The notes: a model not told the origin generated them from the letters alone. Shown: positions 37,201 through 46,252, counted from the stretch's first letter. The stretch: DNA of 64,000 nt from CAVSJJ01 sp963728395 (GCA_963728395.1 CAVSJJ010000004.1:372001-436000); one strand, 5' to 3'. Program-made: numbers and translations.

Positions 37201-39072
37201 CGGTTGGCTCCCTTCGGTGCGCCGAGCGTGTCGAGGACGCCGTCGAGGAAGGCCACGACGTCGATGCCGAGCCGTACCTCCCCGTCGGTCGGTGGTGCTC
37301 CGTCGCCGAGCTCGCCGCCCGGCCCGCCACGAGCACCTGCCCGACGCCGGCGTCGCGCAGCCCGGCGACCATGGCGGCGGCATGCGCGGCATACCCCTTC
37401 GGCGAGGAGGCGAGGACGACGTACGGGGTGGCGGCCGCCGGGGCGGCGGCGGCGACCTCGCGCGGCGCCGGCCTGGACGGTCGGGCGGCGATGCCGCCCG
37501 CTGCGAGGAGGTTGGCGACGAAGGTCTCGCGCGCGCCGAAGTCGCGCGGGGCGCCGAGGGCGCGCGAGGACGACGTCGGCCGGTGGCCGTGGTCGGCGGC
37601 GTAGGCCGCGCTGCGGTCGCGCAGCGCCTCGTAGACCTCGGCGTCGCGGCGGCGGGGCGAGGCCGTCCTGGGCCGGCGGCAGGTCCGCGCGCGGGGGTGC
37701 GCTCGAGGGCTGTCTCGTCGGCGAGCGGGAACATGCTGATCCCGGTGATGGGCTGGGTGCGCTCGGCGAGCGCCTCGCGCGCGCTCGCGCTGGTCTCGGC
37801 GATGAGGTCGGCGACGGTCCCGTCGTCGAGCGGCGTGCGCGATGCCGCCGGCCGCCTCGAGCTCCTGGAAGGCGGTCCAGGCCCGGTGGGCGAGGTCGTC
37901 GGTGAGCGACTCGACGTACCAGGCGCCACCCGCCGGGTCGCGACCGCGCCGACGTGCGACTCCTGGGCCAGGACGAGCGAGGTGTTGCGGGCCAGCCGGC
38001 GGGAGAACCGCTCGGGCAGCCCGTGGACGGTGTCGTAGGGCAGGACGGTGATCACGTCGGCCCCGCCGGCGGCGGCGCCGAAGCGTGCGAGGGTCTCGCG
38101 CAGGACGTTGGTCCACGGGTCGTCCCGGGTCAGCATCCGCCACGAGGTCACGGCGTGGATGCGGGCGCCACGGTCCGCCTCGGGGACCCCGCTCGCCTCG
38201 GCGACCCGGGCCCACAGCCGCCGCAGCGCCCGCAGCGCGGCGATGGTGAGGAACTGGTCGGCACTCGCGGCCATCCGGAAGTCGATCTGGCCGACGGCGT
38301 GCGCCGGGGCGACGCCCGGCGGCCTCGAGGGCGCGCAGGTAGGCGACGCCGGTGGCGACGGCGAGCGCGATCTCGTCGACGACGCTGGCGCCCGCGTCGT
38401 GGTAGACGGTCGAGTCGACGGTGACCGCCCGGACGGGTGCGGCGGCAGGCAGGTCCGCACGGCCGCCACGAGGGCGCCGTGTCGGCGGCCGCCGCGCAGC
38501 GCGGCGTGGCCGATGGGGTCGTGGCCGAGGTTGCCGCCGGCCGGGCCTCGGCGGCGCCGAGGACGGCGAGCAGCGCGTCGGCGGCGGCGCCTGGTCCTCG
38601 GCGGAGGAGACGGCTGACCGGCACCGGCCCAGCGGGACGTCGGCGAGGACCGCCGGCGACGTCGGCGGCCGCGATGCCGTCGGCACCGACCCGCAGCCAC
38701 AGCGAGGTGACCCCGTGCTCGAGGTCGTCGGCGATGGCGGCGCTCGTCGTCGCGACGTCGGGGTGGTCGTGCAGGGCGCGGACATCCCAGGGCTGGCCGG
38801 GGTCCGGGCGCCGCGACCGCGGGTGAACGGCATCGAGCCGGGGTAGCCCGAGCGGCCGCGGCTCGCGCCGGGCGGGAGTAGAGCGGGTCGACGGTGAGGT
38901 CTCCCGGCAGGTGGGTGCGCAGCGCGTCCTCGGCCTGCTCGGCGGTCAGCTTGCCGGCCCTCGGGGCGGGACTTGTTGACGACGGTCCGGGCCAGCTCGA
39001 CCCAGTCGGCGTGGGTCTTCGTGGGGAAGCCCTCGGCCAGCGCCAGCGCGGCCGATGGGGTGACTCGGTCAT
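37197..39072 (-). CDS. mutA: Methylmalonyl-CoA mutase small subunit (frame broken)
   Basis: About 620 residues expected. The small subunit resembles MutB but lacks cobalamin binding and is structural. Pieces readable in the three frames include MTESP at the start, GKLTAEQAEDALRTHLPGDL, RMAASADQFLTIAALRALRR, ADVITVLPYDTVHGLPERFS and RTQPITGISMFPLADETALE. Many single-base indels break the frame. GGAG precedes the ATG at 39072. The order mutA-mutB-meaB is the standard propionate/methylmalonyl operon, but the position between map and infA is not. Confidence 0.8.
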
Positions 39073-39229
39073 CCCTGCTCCTTGTGGCGGTCTGCGGGCC
39101 CGCCGCCGACGCCCGCCGGGGCGACCCATTCCACCCTAGTGGACGCTGCGAGGGGCCTCCGCCTGAGCGCGCCGGCGCGCCGAGAGATCACCCACATCTG
39201 CGGCGCCGGCCCGGGGCCTCGGCCCGGGG

Positions 39230-40075
39230 TCAGGAGCGGCCCGTATGCCGCGCCGGCGGCGGCGAGCCGCCCGGCCCGCCGTCGAGCGCGGTCAGCACCC
39301 ACAGCCCGCCGGCGGTCACCGCGACCGTGTGCTCCCAGTGGGCGGCGCGCGGGCCGTCGAGGGTCACGACGGTCCACTCGTCGTCGAGGACCCTGTTGTC
39401 CTGGTCGCCCAGCGTCACCATCGGCTCGATGGCGAGCGTCGTCCCGTCGACGACCCGCGGCCCCTTGCCGGCGACCCGGTAGTTCGGCACCTGGGGGTCC
39501 ATGTGCATCTCCCTGCCGATGCCGTGGCCGACGTAGTCCTCGACGATGCCGTAGCCGCGGCCGCGCCGTCGCCGGCCGCGACGAGGCTGTCCTCGACGGC
39601 CGCGCCCACGGCATACAGGGACGCCCCGACCGCGAGCGCGGCGATGCCGGCCCACAGCGAGTCCTCGGTGTCCGTCAAGGAGGGCGAGGTCCTCGGGCCG
39701 GGCCGCCTCGGGGCCCCCGACGACGAGGGAGATGGCGGCGTCACCGTGCCAGCCGTCGAGGACGGCGCCGCAGTCGATGGAGAGCAGGTCACCGTCGTGG
39801 AGGACCCGCTCGCCCGGGATGCCGTGGACGATCTCGTCATTGACGCTCGTGCACAGGGTATGGTGGTAGCCCGGGACCAGCGGGAAGCTCGGGACGGCTC
39901 CGGCCTCCCGGATCGCGGACTCGGCGATCGGGTCGAGCTCGCCGGTGGTCATGCCGTCGCGGACGTGCTGGCGCAGCGTCTCGAGCGTCTCGCCGACGAC
40001 CAGACCCGCGGCGCGCATCGCCGCGATCTGGTCGGGTGTCTTGGCCTCGATGCGCTCGCGTCCGAACAGCCCCAT
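39230..40075 (-). CDS. map: Methionine aminopeptidase (frame broken)
   Basis: A type I methionine aminopeptidase of about 281 residues that removes the initiator Met. MGLFGRERIEAKTPDQIAAM opens it; SVNDEIVHGIPGERVLHDGD and LSIDCGAVLDGWHGDAAISL give the metal ligands Asp and Asp, GHGIGREMHMDPQVPNY the His, and LAIEPMVTLG the Glu. Between about 39560 and 39680 the frame is lost and then regained, hiding roughly 35 residues that read normally in another frame. The gene is normally essential, so sequencing errors are the likely cause. It normally follows adk; here an AbiEi-like gene sits between them. Confidence 0.88.
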   Translation of the reverse strand: MGLFGRERIEAKTPDQIAAMRAAGLVVGETLETLRQHVRDGMTTGELDPIAESAIREAGAVPSFPLVPGYHHTLCTSVNDEIVHGIPGERVLHDGDLLSIDCGAVLDGWHGDAAISLVVGGPEAARPEDLALLDGHRGLAVGRHRRARGRGVPVCRGRGRRGQPRRGRRRRGRGYGIVEDYVGHGIGREMHMDPQVPNYRVAGKGPRVVDGTTLAIEPMVTLGDQDNRVLDDEWTVVTLDGPRAAHWEHTVAVTAGGLWVLTALDGGPGGSPPPARHTGRS

Positions 40076-40139
40076 GAGGCGGCACCCTACCGTCGCCCCA
40101 ACGCCGGGGAGCGGCGGGCACCACGACCGCCCCCCGATT

Positions 40140-40198
40140 CGAGTGGCCACGAATCGCCGTCTGAAGCGCGGCGGCATACGGCGATTCGTGGCCACTCG
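40140..40198. repeat. Inverted repeat of the CGAGTGGCCACG family (copy 2)
   Basis: A perfect 21-base arm at 40140-40160 (CGAGTGGCCACGAATCG and on) pairs with 40178-40198 around a 17-base loop that contains a CGGCATAC copy. It lies between the AbiEi-like gene and map. Copy 3 at 41236 has almost the same arms. The function may be termination. Confidence 0.85.
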
Positions 40199-40214
40199 AG
40201 TCAGGCAACGCGAC

Positions 40215-41166
40215 TCACGCGACCAACGACCGGTTGACCTCCAGCCCCAGGGCCTGCGCGAACCGCCGCAGCGGTCACGCCGCGCCGAGCCGAGGACGAA
40301 GCACGTCTTCCGCGAACACCTCGATCATCCGCCAGCCCTCGTCGATCGCGAGCTCGCGCCGCGCGGCGTCGGCGCTTCGTCGCCTACGGGAGGCGTGGTC
40401 GCTGTCCCTGGTACTCACCGATCACGCGCCGTGCCCGCCAGACGAGGTCGCCGGTCAGCAGCCACTCTCCCGCCGCGTCAAAGATGTCGCCGTTGAGCTC
40501 GGGCTCGGGGAGCCCCGCTCGGGCGAACATGAGCCGCGTTCGACGTCTCCATCGGGCGAGCGAGCATCCGGGCCTGACCAGAGCCAGCGCCTCGAGTGAG
40601 AAGCCTCTTGCCACGGGGACGCGACCCGTCGATGCCAGGCGCCGCGGTGCAGCATGTCGGTGCCCGGTCCGCCTGGCCGAGGCGACGGACGACCTCGTCG
40701 CCGACGACGACGAGATCCTCGGCGTCGAGGCCACGGGCGAGGACCTCACCGAGATCGCACCAGGTGTCGGCGAGGTCGACGACCCGAAGCCCGACCGGTC
40801 AGGGCGAGCGACCCGCAGCTCGCCCCACGGTGACCGATCACGTCGCGCCGCCGGACACGGTTCCGCCAGGTCGGCACTCATGACGTCGAGACCGCTCCGG
40901 GGCCGGCGATCCGCGGCTGGGGAGCGGCAGACCCCAGAGCCGGGCGGCGGTGACATGCGAGAAGAGCGGCATCCTCGGGCAGCGCGAGCTGGACCATGGC
41001 CGCCCAGCTCGTGCAGGGCGGCGGGGGCCGCGGTCGAGTGCACCCCGTGAGTCGGGTGGAGCAGGTCGGTCCGGCGCAGCCGCTGTGGGGGCACCCCGAG
41101 CCGAACCGCGTCTGCCGCGGTGAACGCGCGCGACAGGAGGGGTCGTGGCAGCGGGGCCGGTCTCAC
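40215..41166 (-). CDS. AbiEi/DUF559-like conserved protein (frame broken)
   Basis: About 315 residues expected. The N-terminal piece (RAFTAADAVRLGVPPQRLRR) looks like the helix-turn-helix of AbiEi-type antitoxin-like proteins, FSHVTAARLWGLPLPSR lies in the middle, and the C-terminal piece (RLMFARAGLPEPELNGDIFD, then LVWRARRVIGEYQG) resembles the DUF559 endonuclease-like fold common in actinobacterial proteins of this kind. Several indels break the frame. No partner toxin is adjacent, so a toxin-antitoxin role is not supported. It is flanked on both sides by copies of the same inverted repeat, which suggests acquisition as a unit between adk and map. Confidence 0.6.
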
Positions 41167-41235
41167 CCACCCAGGGTGACCGACTGCCCCTGCCCGCCGG
41201 CGACGAGTCATCCACAGGACGACGCAACCGTCCCG

Positions 41236-41295
41236 TCGAGTGGCCAGGAATCGCCGTATGCCGCCCGCTCCAGACGGCGATTCGTGGCCACTCGA
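41236..41295. repeat. Inverted repeat of the CGAGTGGCCACG family (copy 3)
   Basis: Arms 41236-41257 and 41274-41295 pair with one mismatch; the loop contains a GTATGCCG copy. It lies 20 bp downstream of the adk stop, so it may end the spc operon transcript. Its arms are nearly identical to those at 40140. Confidence 0.85.
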
Positions 41296-41315
41296 CCGGG
41301 GGACCAGGACGACGG

Positions 41316-41878
41316 TCAGCCGAGGGCGGCGATGATCCGGTGCGGTCACCTCGTCGACCTCGCCGAGGCCGTCGACCTGGACGAGCAGGCCGCGGTCGGC
41401 ATAGGACTTCGCCAGCGGGGCGGTCTCCCGGTGGTAGATGGCCATCCGCTCGCGGATGACCTCCTCGGTGTCGTCCGAGCGGCCCTCGACCTGCGGCCCG
41501 GGCGAGCAGCCGGCGGACGACGACCTCGTCGTCGACCGTCAGCTCGAGGACCCGGTCCAGCGCCTCGCCCCGGACGCCGAGCATCCCGTCGAGCGCCTCG
41601 ACCTGGGGCAGGGTGCGCGGGTAGCCGTCGAGGAGGAAGCCCGGCGCACAGTCGACCTGCGCGAGGCGGTCCTCAACGATCGCGTTCGTGATGTCGTCGG
41701 TGACATAGCCGCCGGCATCGAGGATGTGCTTGACCTGCAGGCCGAGCTCGGTCCCTGCCGCGATGTTCGACCGGAAGATGTCCCCCGTCGAGATCGCCGG
41801 AATGCCGTAGTGCGCAGCGATGCGCCCGGACTGCGTGCCCTTTCCTGCTCCAGGGGGGCCGAGGATGATGAGGCGCAT
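41316..41878 (-). CDS. adk: Adenylate kinase (frame broken)
   Basis: A P-loop kinase of about 187 residues that equilibrates ATP, AMP and ADP. MRLIILGPPGAGKGTQSGRI gives the P-loop, then STGDIFRSNIAAGTELGLQV and DGYPRTLPQVEALDGML; the frame is lost near 41500 and regained as MAIYHRETAPLAKSYADRGL, and lost again near 41343 just before the end. It is a short-LID form without the zinc cysteines. Because the gene is essential, the breaks are likely sequencing errors. It follows secY by 19 bp, as usual. Confidence 0.88.
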
Positions 41879-41897
41879 CACGGTCAGTGACCTTCCT

Positions 41898-43211
41898 TTA
41901 CCGGAGGAACCCTTCATAGTGCCGCTGCTGCAGCTGGGCCTCGATCTGCTTCACCGTCTCGAGGCCGACCCCGACGACGATGAGGATCGAGGTGCCGCCG
42001 AAGGGGAAGTTCTGGTTCGCGTTGACCAGGACCAGGGCGATGAGCGGGATGAGCGAGATGACCGCGAGGTAGATCGCGCCGGGAACGGTGATCCGGTTGA
42101 GGACGTACGCGAGGTACTCCGCCGTGGGTCGCCCGGCGCGGATACCTGGGATGAAGCCGCCGTAGCGCTTCATGTCGTCGGCGACCTCGGTGGGGTTGAA
42201 CGTGATCGACACGTAGAAGAACGTGAAGAAGAGGATGAGCGCGGTGTAGGCGACCATGTACATCGGGTGGTCGCCGCGCACGAGGTTGACCTGGATCCAG
42301 TCGACCCAGCCGGGAGCGGTGCCGTCGGGGTTGCGGTTGAACTGGGCGAGCAGGCCCGGCAGCGCCAGCAGCGAGCTGGCGAAGATGACGGGGATGACGC
42401 CGGCCATGTTGACCTTGAGCGGGATGTAGGTCGAGGTGCCGCCGTAGACCTTGCGCCCGACCATCCGCTTGGCGTACTGGACCGGGATGCGCCGCTGGCT
42501 CTGCTCGACGAAGACGACCGCGGCGATGACGACGAACCCCATGAGGATGACCCCGAGGAAGGTCGTCCACCCGGACTGGGTCTGGATCTGCCACAGCGAG
42601 CTGGGGAACCGCGCGGCGATCGAGGTGAAGATGAGCAGCGACATGCCGTTGCCGATGCCCTTGTCGGTGATGAGCTCGCCCAGCCACATGATCAGCCCGG
42701 TGCCCGCCGTCATCGTCAGGACCATGATGAGGATCGTGACGATCGAGTTGTCGACGAGGATGTTGTTGCACGAGGGGTTCCCGAACAGCTGGACCGGGTT
42801 CTGTGCGAACGTGATGAGCGTCGAGGACTGGAGGATCGCGAGACCGATGGTGAGGTAGCGGGTGTACTGGGTCATCTTCGTCTGACCCGACTGCCCCTCC
42901 TTCTTCAGCGTCTCGAAGCGGGGGATGACGACGGTGAGCAGCTGGATGATGATGCTCGCCGTGATGTACGGCATGATCCCCAGCGCGAAGATCGACAGCT
43001 GGAGCAGCGCCCCACCACTGAAGAGGTTGACCAGGCCGAGGAAGCCGCCGGTGTTGTCGGCGCCGGCGAGGCACTGCTGCACCGCGGGGTAGTCGATCCC
43101 GGGGGTCGGGACATGGCTGCCGAGCCGGAAGAGCAGGATGATCCCCAGCGTGAAGAGCAGCTTCCTGCGCAGGTCAGGCGTCTTGAACGCGCGGCCGAAG
43201 GCGGTCAGCAA
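41898..43211 (-). CDS. secY: Preprotein translocase subunit SecY
   Basis: A 437-residue channel subunit of the Sec translocon with ten membrane segments. Conserved parts include FRLGSHVPTPGIDYPAVQQC, LGIMPYITASIIIQLLTVVI (plug region and helix 2) and GRKVYGGTSTYIPLKVNMAG, with the C-terminal cytoplasmic QIEAQLQQRHYEGFLR. I chose the TTG at 43211 because GGAGG lies just upstream at ideal spacing; a longer frame to an ATG at 43250 adds 13 non-conserved residues. The gene is intact, in contrast to its downstream neighbour adk. Confidence 0.94.
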   Translation of the reverse strand: MLTAFGRAFKTPDLRRKLLFTLGIILLFRLGSHVPTPGIDYPAVQQCLAGADNTGGFLGLVNLFSGGALLQLSIFALGIMPYITASIIIQLLTVVIPRFETLKKEGQSGQTKMTQYTRYLTIGLAILQSSTLITFAQNPVQLFGNPSCNNILVDNSIVTILIMVLTMTAGTGLIMWLGELITDKGIGNGMSLLIFTSIAARFPSSLWQIQTQSGWTTFLGVILMGFVVIAAVVFVEQSQRRIPVQYAKRMVGRKVYGGTSTYIPLKVNMAGVIPVIFASSLLALPGLLAQFNRNPDGTAPGWVDWIQVNLVRGDHPMYMVAYTALILFFTFFYVSITFNPTEVADDMKRYGGFIPGIRAGRPTAEYLAYVLNRITVPGAIYLAVISLIPLIALVLVNANQNFPFGGTSILIVVGVGLETVKQIEAQLQQRHYEGFLR

Positions 43212-43330
43212 GGGGGTCCTCCAGGTGTGCGGCCGGGAGCCGCTCGTCATCAGTCGGTCACAAGATACCCCGGCACCCGGCCGAGGCTGTCATCCGGTGT
43301 GGACCCCAGATGACGTGCGGTGACAACGCA

Positions 43331-43397
43331 GTATGCCGCAGGGCGGGTTCCCGCCGCTCCCCCACGGGAGCGACCGGTCGCCGGCCCTGCGGCATAC
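43331..43397. terminator. Inverted repeat between rplO and secY (GTATGCCG family)
   Basis: GTATGCCGCAGGGC at 43331-43344 pairs with GCCCTGCGGCATAC at 43384-43397; the 39-base loop contains a further GGGAGCG-type stem. It starts 17 bases after the rplO stop, within the spc operon, so it may attenuate rather than end transcription. Confidence 0.65.
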
Positions 43398-43413
43398 GGC
43401 CATGTCGATGGGG

Positions 43414-43905
43414 TCAGGCGGTCGTCGCCGAGCCGCCGGCCGCCTCGATCTTCTCCTTGGCGCTCGCCGAGAAGGCGTCGACGGTGACGGCGACGGCAAC
43501 GGCGATCTCGCCGGTGCCGAGCACCTTGACCGGGTAGCCGTCCCGGACCGCGCCCTTGGCGACGAGGTCCGCGACCGTGACCTCGCCACCTTGCGGGTAG
43601 AGGGAGGCGAGCCGGTCCAGGTTGACCACCTGGTACTCGGTCTTGAACGGGTTCTTGAAACCACGCAGCTTGGGGAAGCGCATGTGCAGCGGCGTCGTGC
43701 CGCCCTGGAATCCGGCCGACACCTGGTAGCGGGCCTTGGTGCCCTTGGTGCCGCGACCGGCGGTCTTGCCCCGGGCGCCACCCTCGCCACGGCCGACGCG
43801 CGTCTTCGGGGTCTTGGCCCCGGGCGCCGGACGCAGGTGGTGGACCTTGAGGGCGGCGGCGGGCGTCTGCCCCGCCGCGGCCTTGGTGGCCTTGGACTCG
43901 GCCAT
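43414..43905 (-). CDS. rplO: 50S ribosomal protein L15
   Basis: A 163-residue L15. HHLRPAPGAKTPKTRVGRGE, GKTAGRGTKGTKARYQVSAG and the GFQGGTTPLHMRFPKLRGFK segment are characteristic. The ATG at 43905 overlaps the rpmD stop region and has GGAGG upstream. It ends the ribosomal part of the spc operon before secY. Confidence 0.96.
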   Translation of the reverse strand: MAESKATKAAAGQTPAAALKVHHLRPAPGAKTPKTRVGRGEGGARGKTAGRGTKGTKARYQVSAGFQGGTTPLHMRFPKLRGFKNPFKTEYQVVNLDRLASLYPQGGEVTVADLVAKGAVRDGYPVKVLGTGEIAVAVAVTVDAFSASAKEKIEAAGGSATTA

Positions 43906-43907
43906 GA

Positions 43908-44090
43908 TCACTCAACCTCCTCGACGGAGACCAGGTGGGTCACCGTCTTGACCATCCCGCGGATCTCGGGACGGTCCTCCTTGACGACGATGTCGCCGAT
44001 CCGCTTGAGACCGAGGGTGCGCAGCGTCTCGCGGTGGTTGCGCAGCCCGCCGATCGGGGACCGGGTCTGGGTCACCTTGAGCCGCCCCAT
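43908..44090 (-). CDS. rpmD: 50S ribosomal protein L30
   Basis: A 60-residue L30 with MGRLKVTQTRSPIGGLRNHR and LRTLGLKRIGDIVVKEDRPE. It starts one base inside the rpsE stop and runs straight into rplO. The standard bacterial order rpsE-rpmD-rplO is kept. Confidence 0.96.
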   Translation of the reverse strand: MGRLKVTQTRSPIGGLRNHRETLRTLGLKRIGDIVVKEDRPEIRGMVKTVTHLVSVEEVE

Positions 44091-44707
44091 CACGCACCGG
44101 TCCCGGCGGACTGGGCGCGCAGCATGGCGGCCGGAGCGACCTCGTCCACGGGCAGGCCACGGCGGGCGGCCACGGCCTCCGGACGCTCCAGGTCCTTGAG
44201 GGCCTGGACCGTCGCGTGGACGATGTTGATGGCGTTGTCGGAGCCGAGGCTCTTGGACAGCACGTCGTGGATGCCCGCGCACTCGAGGACCGCACGGACC
44301 GGGCCGCCGGCGATGACACCGGTACCCGGCGAGGCGGGGCGGAGCATGACGACGCCGGCCGCGGCCTCACCCTGGACGGGGTGGGGGATCGTGCCCTGGA
44401 TGCGGGGGACCTTGAAGAACTGCTTCTTGGCCTCCTCGACACCCTTGGCGATCGCGGAGGGGACCTCCTTGGCCTTGCCGTAGCCCACGCCCACGGTGCC
44501 GTCGCCGTCGCCGACGACGACGAGCGCCGTGAAGCTGAACCGGCGGCCACCCTTGACGACCTTGGCGACGCGGTTGATGGTGACGACGCGCTCGAGGTAG
44601 GTGCTCTTCTCGGCGTCCCGACCCTCGCGGCCGCCGCGACGGTCGTCGCGACGGTCCCGGCGCTCACCGCGCTCGGGCCCGGTGCCTCGACGCTGGGGTC
44701 CTGGCAT
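44090..44707 (-). CDS. rpsE: 30S ribosomal protein S5
   Basis: A 205-residue S5, which helps decoding fidelity. The first 45 residues are an Arg/Gly/Asp-rich extension (GERRDRRDDRRGGREGRD) common in actinobacteria; the core starts at YLERVVTINRVAKVVKGGRR and includes VGVGYGKAKEVPSAIAKGVE. ATG at 44707 was chosen over an in-frame upstream start that overlaps rplR. Confidence 0.96.
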   Translation of the reverse strand: MPGPQRRGTGPERGERRDRRDDRRGGREGRDAEKSTYLERVVTINRVAKVVKGGRRFSFTALVVVGDGDGTVGVGYGKAKEVPSAIAKGVEEAKKQFFKVPRIQGTIPHPVQGEAAAGVVMLRPASPGTGVIAGGPVRAVLECAGIHDVLSKSLGSDNAINIVHATVQALKDLERPEAVAARRGLPVDEVAPAAMLRAQSAGTGA

Positions 44708-44747
44708 CAGATGTTCCTCATTTCGATGACGACTCGGTTCGTGGCGG

Positions 44748-45122
44748 TCACAGGGCCAGCCCACCCTCGCGCGCGCCGTCCGCGATGGCGGCGACACGGC
44801 CGTGGTACCTGTTCCCGCCGCGGTCGAAGACGACGGCGTCGACGCCGGCCGCCTTGGCGCGCTCGGCGACGATCTCGCCGACCCGCTTGGCCTTCGCGGT
44901 CTTGTCGCCGTCGAAGGAGCGCAGGTCCGCCTCCATCGTCGACGCGGACGCGACGGTCTTGCCGCGCGTGTCGTCGACGACCTGGACGAAGATGTGCCGG
45001 GTCGAGCGGGTGACGACGAGGCGGGGGCGGGTGGCGGTGCCGCTCACGTACTTGCGCACGCGGTGGTGCCGACGCCCGCGGGCGACGGCCTTGCCCTTGC
45101 CGCGCTTGACGGTGATAGCCAT
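44748..45122 (-). CDS. rplR: 50S ribosomal protein L18
   Basis: A 124-residue L18 that binds 5S rRNA with L5. RPRLVVTRSTRHIFVQVVDD and the C-terminal FDRGGNRYHGRVAAIADGAR are characteristic. It starts two bases after the rplF stop. Confidence 0.96.
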   Translation of the reverse strand: MAITVKRGKGKAVARGRRHHRVRKYVSGTATRPRLVVTRSTRHIFVQVVDDTRGKTVASASTMEADLRSFDGDKTAKAKRVGEIVAERAKAAGVDAVVFDRGGNRYHGRVAAIADGAREGGLAL

Positions 45123-45124
45123 GG

Positions 45125-45661
45125 TTACTTACCAGCCTTTCCGACCTTGCGGCGGATGTGCTCGCCCGCGTAGCGAACGCCCTTGCCCTTGTACGGGTCG
45201 GGGCGACGCAGCTTGCGGATGTTCGCGGCCACCTCGCCGACGAGCTGCTTGTCGATGCCCTGGACCGAGAACCGGGTCGGCGCCTCGACGACGAACGCGA
45301 TGCCCTCCGGCGGCTCGACGGTGATCGGGTGGCTGTAGCCGAGGGCGAACTCGAGGTTGCTGCCCTTGGCGACGACGCGGTATCCCGTCCCGACGATCTC
45401 GAGCTTCTTCTCGTAGCCCTCGGTCACGCCGAGGACCATGTTGTTGATGAGGGTCCGGGTCAGCCCGTGGAGCGAGCGCGACTGGCGCTCGTCGTCCGGG
45501 CGCTTGACCGCCAGGCCCTCCTCGCCCTTCTCGACGGTGATCGGGGCGGCCACGATGTGGCTCAGCTCGCCCCGCGGGCCCGTGACCGTGACGGTCTGCC
45601 CCTCGATGGTGATGTCGACACCGGTCGGGATGATGACCGGCATACGTCCGATTCGCGACAT
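45125..45661 (-). CDS. rplF: 50S ribosomal protein L6
   Basis: A 178-residue L6. MSRIGRMPVIIPTGVDITIE opens it, NNMVLGVTEGYEKKLEIVGT lies in the middle, and the C-terminal LRRPDPYKGKGVRYAGEHIR is the conserved rRNA-binding signature. Order rpsH-rplF-rplR is standard. Confidence 0.97.
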   Translation of the reverse strand: MSRIGRMPVIIPTGVDITIEGQTVTVTGPRGELSHIVAAPITVEKGEEGLAVKRPDDERQSRSLHGLTRTLINNMVLGVTEGYEKKLEIVGTGYRVVAKGSNLEFALGYSHPITVEPPEGIAFVVEAPTRFSVQGIDKQLVGEVAANIRKLRRPDPYKGKGVRYAGEHIRRKVGKAGK

Positions 45662-45673
45662 GTCGGCTACCCC

Positions 45674-46072
45674 TTACCAGACGTAGGCGAGGACTTCCCC
45701 GCCCACACCCTTGTTCGCGCACTGCTTGTCGGTGAGCAGCCCGGAAGACGTGGAGATGATCGCCACGCCGAGACCACCGAGCACCTTGGGCAGGTTGGTG
45801 GACTTGGCGTAGACGCGCAGCCCCGGCTTCGACACCCGGCGCAGGCCGGCGATCGAGCGCTCGCGGTTCGGGCCGTACTTGAGGTTGATCGTCAGCGTCT
45901 TGCCGACCTCCGCGTCCTCGACGGCGAACGAGGCGATGTAGCCCTCGGCCTGGAGGATCTCGGCGATGTTCGACTTCAGCTTGCTGAACGGCATGGAGAC
46001 GGTGTCCTTGTGCGCCGAGTTGGCGTTCCGGACGCGGGTCAACATGTCCGCGATCGGGTCGGTCATGGTCAT
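45674..46072 (-). CDS. rpsH: 30S ribosomal protein S8
   Basis: A 132-residue S8, a primary 16S-binding protein and, in E. coli, the repressor of the spc operon. MTMTDPIADMLTRVRNANSA and the C-terminal STSSGLLTDKQCANKGVGGE are diagnostic. The second ATG at 46066 is also possible. It is separated from rpsN by 180 bp, a long gap for this operon. Confidence 0.96.
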   Translation of the reverse strand: MTMTDPIADMLTRVRNANSAHKDTVSMPFSKLKSNIAEILQAEGYIASFAVEDAEVGKTLTINLKYGPNRERSIAGLRRVSKPGLRVYAKSTNLPKVLGGLGVAIISTSSGLLTDKQCANKGVGGEVLAYVW

Positions 46073-46162
46073 CGGGCTTCCGCCCTCTCTCACCGCGGTT
46101 TCACCCCGGGATCCGGGGCGACCTTCGATGTAGATCGTCTGTACAGGTCGGTGGTGCGAAGT

Positions 46163-46180
46163 CCGGTTCGACAGAACCGG
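46163..46180. other. Small hairpin in the rpsN-rpsH gap
   Basis: CCGGTT at 46163-46168 pairs with AACCGG at 46175-46180 within the 180-bp gap between rpsN and rpsH. A GTATGCCG copy begins at its right arm. It could be an attenuator or a remnant of a longer repeat; it is too short to call a terminator with confidence. Confidence 0.35.
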
Positions 46181-46252
46181 TATGCCGCGCACCGCGGCGG
46201 GTGGGACGGTCGCCGTACGGCGGCCTACCCTTGTCGGGCTCGGCTCAGCGGG

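Noticed and set aside
40215..41166. Calling the AbiEi-like gene a toxin-antitoxin system
   Set aside because: No AbiEii-type toxin partner lies next to it, and stand-alone AbiEi/DUF559-like proteins are common in actinobacteria.
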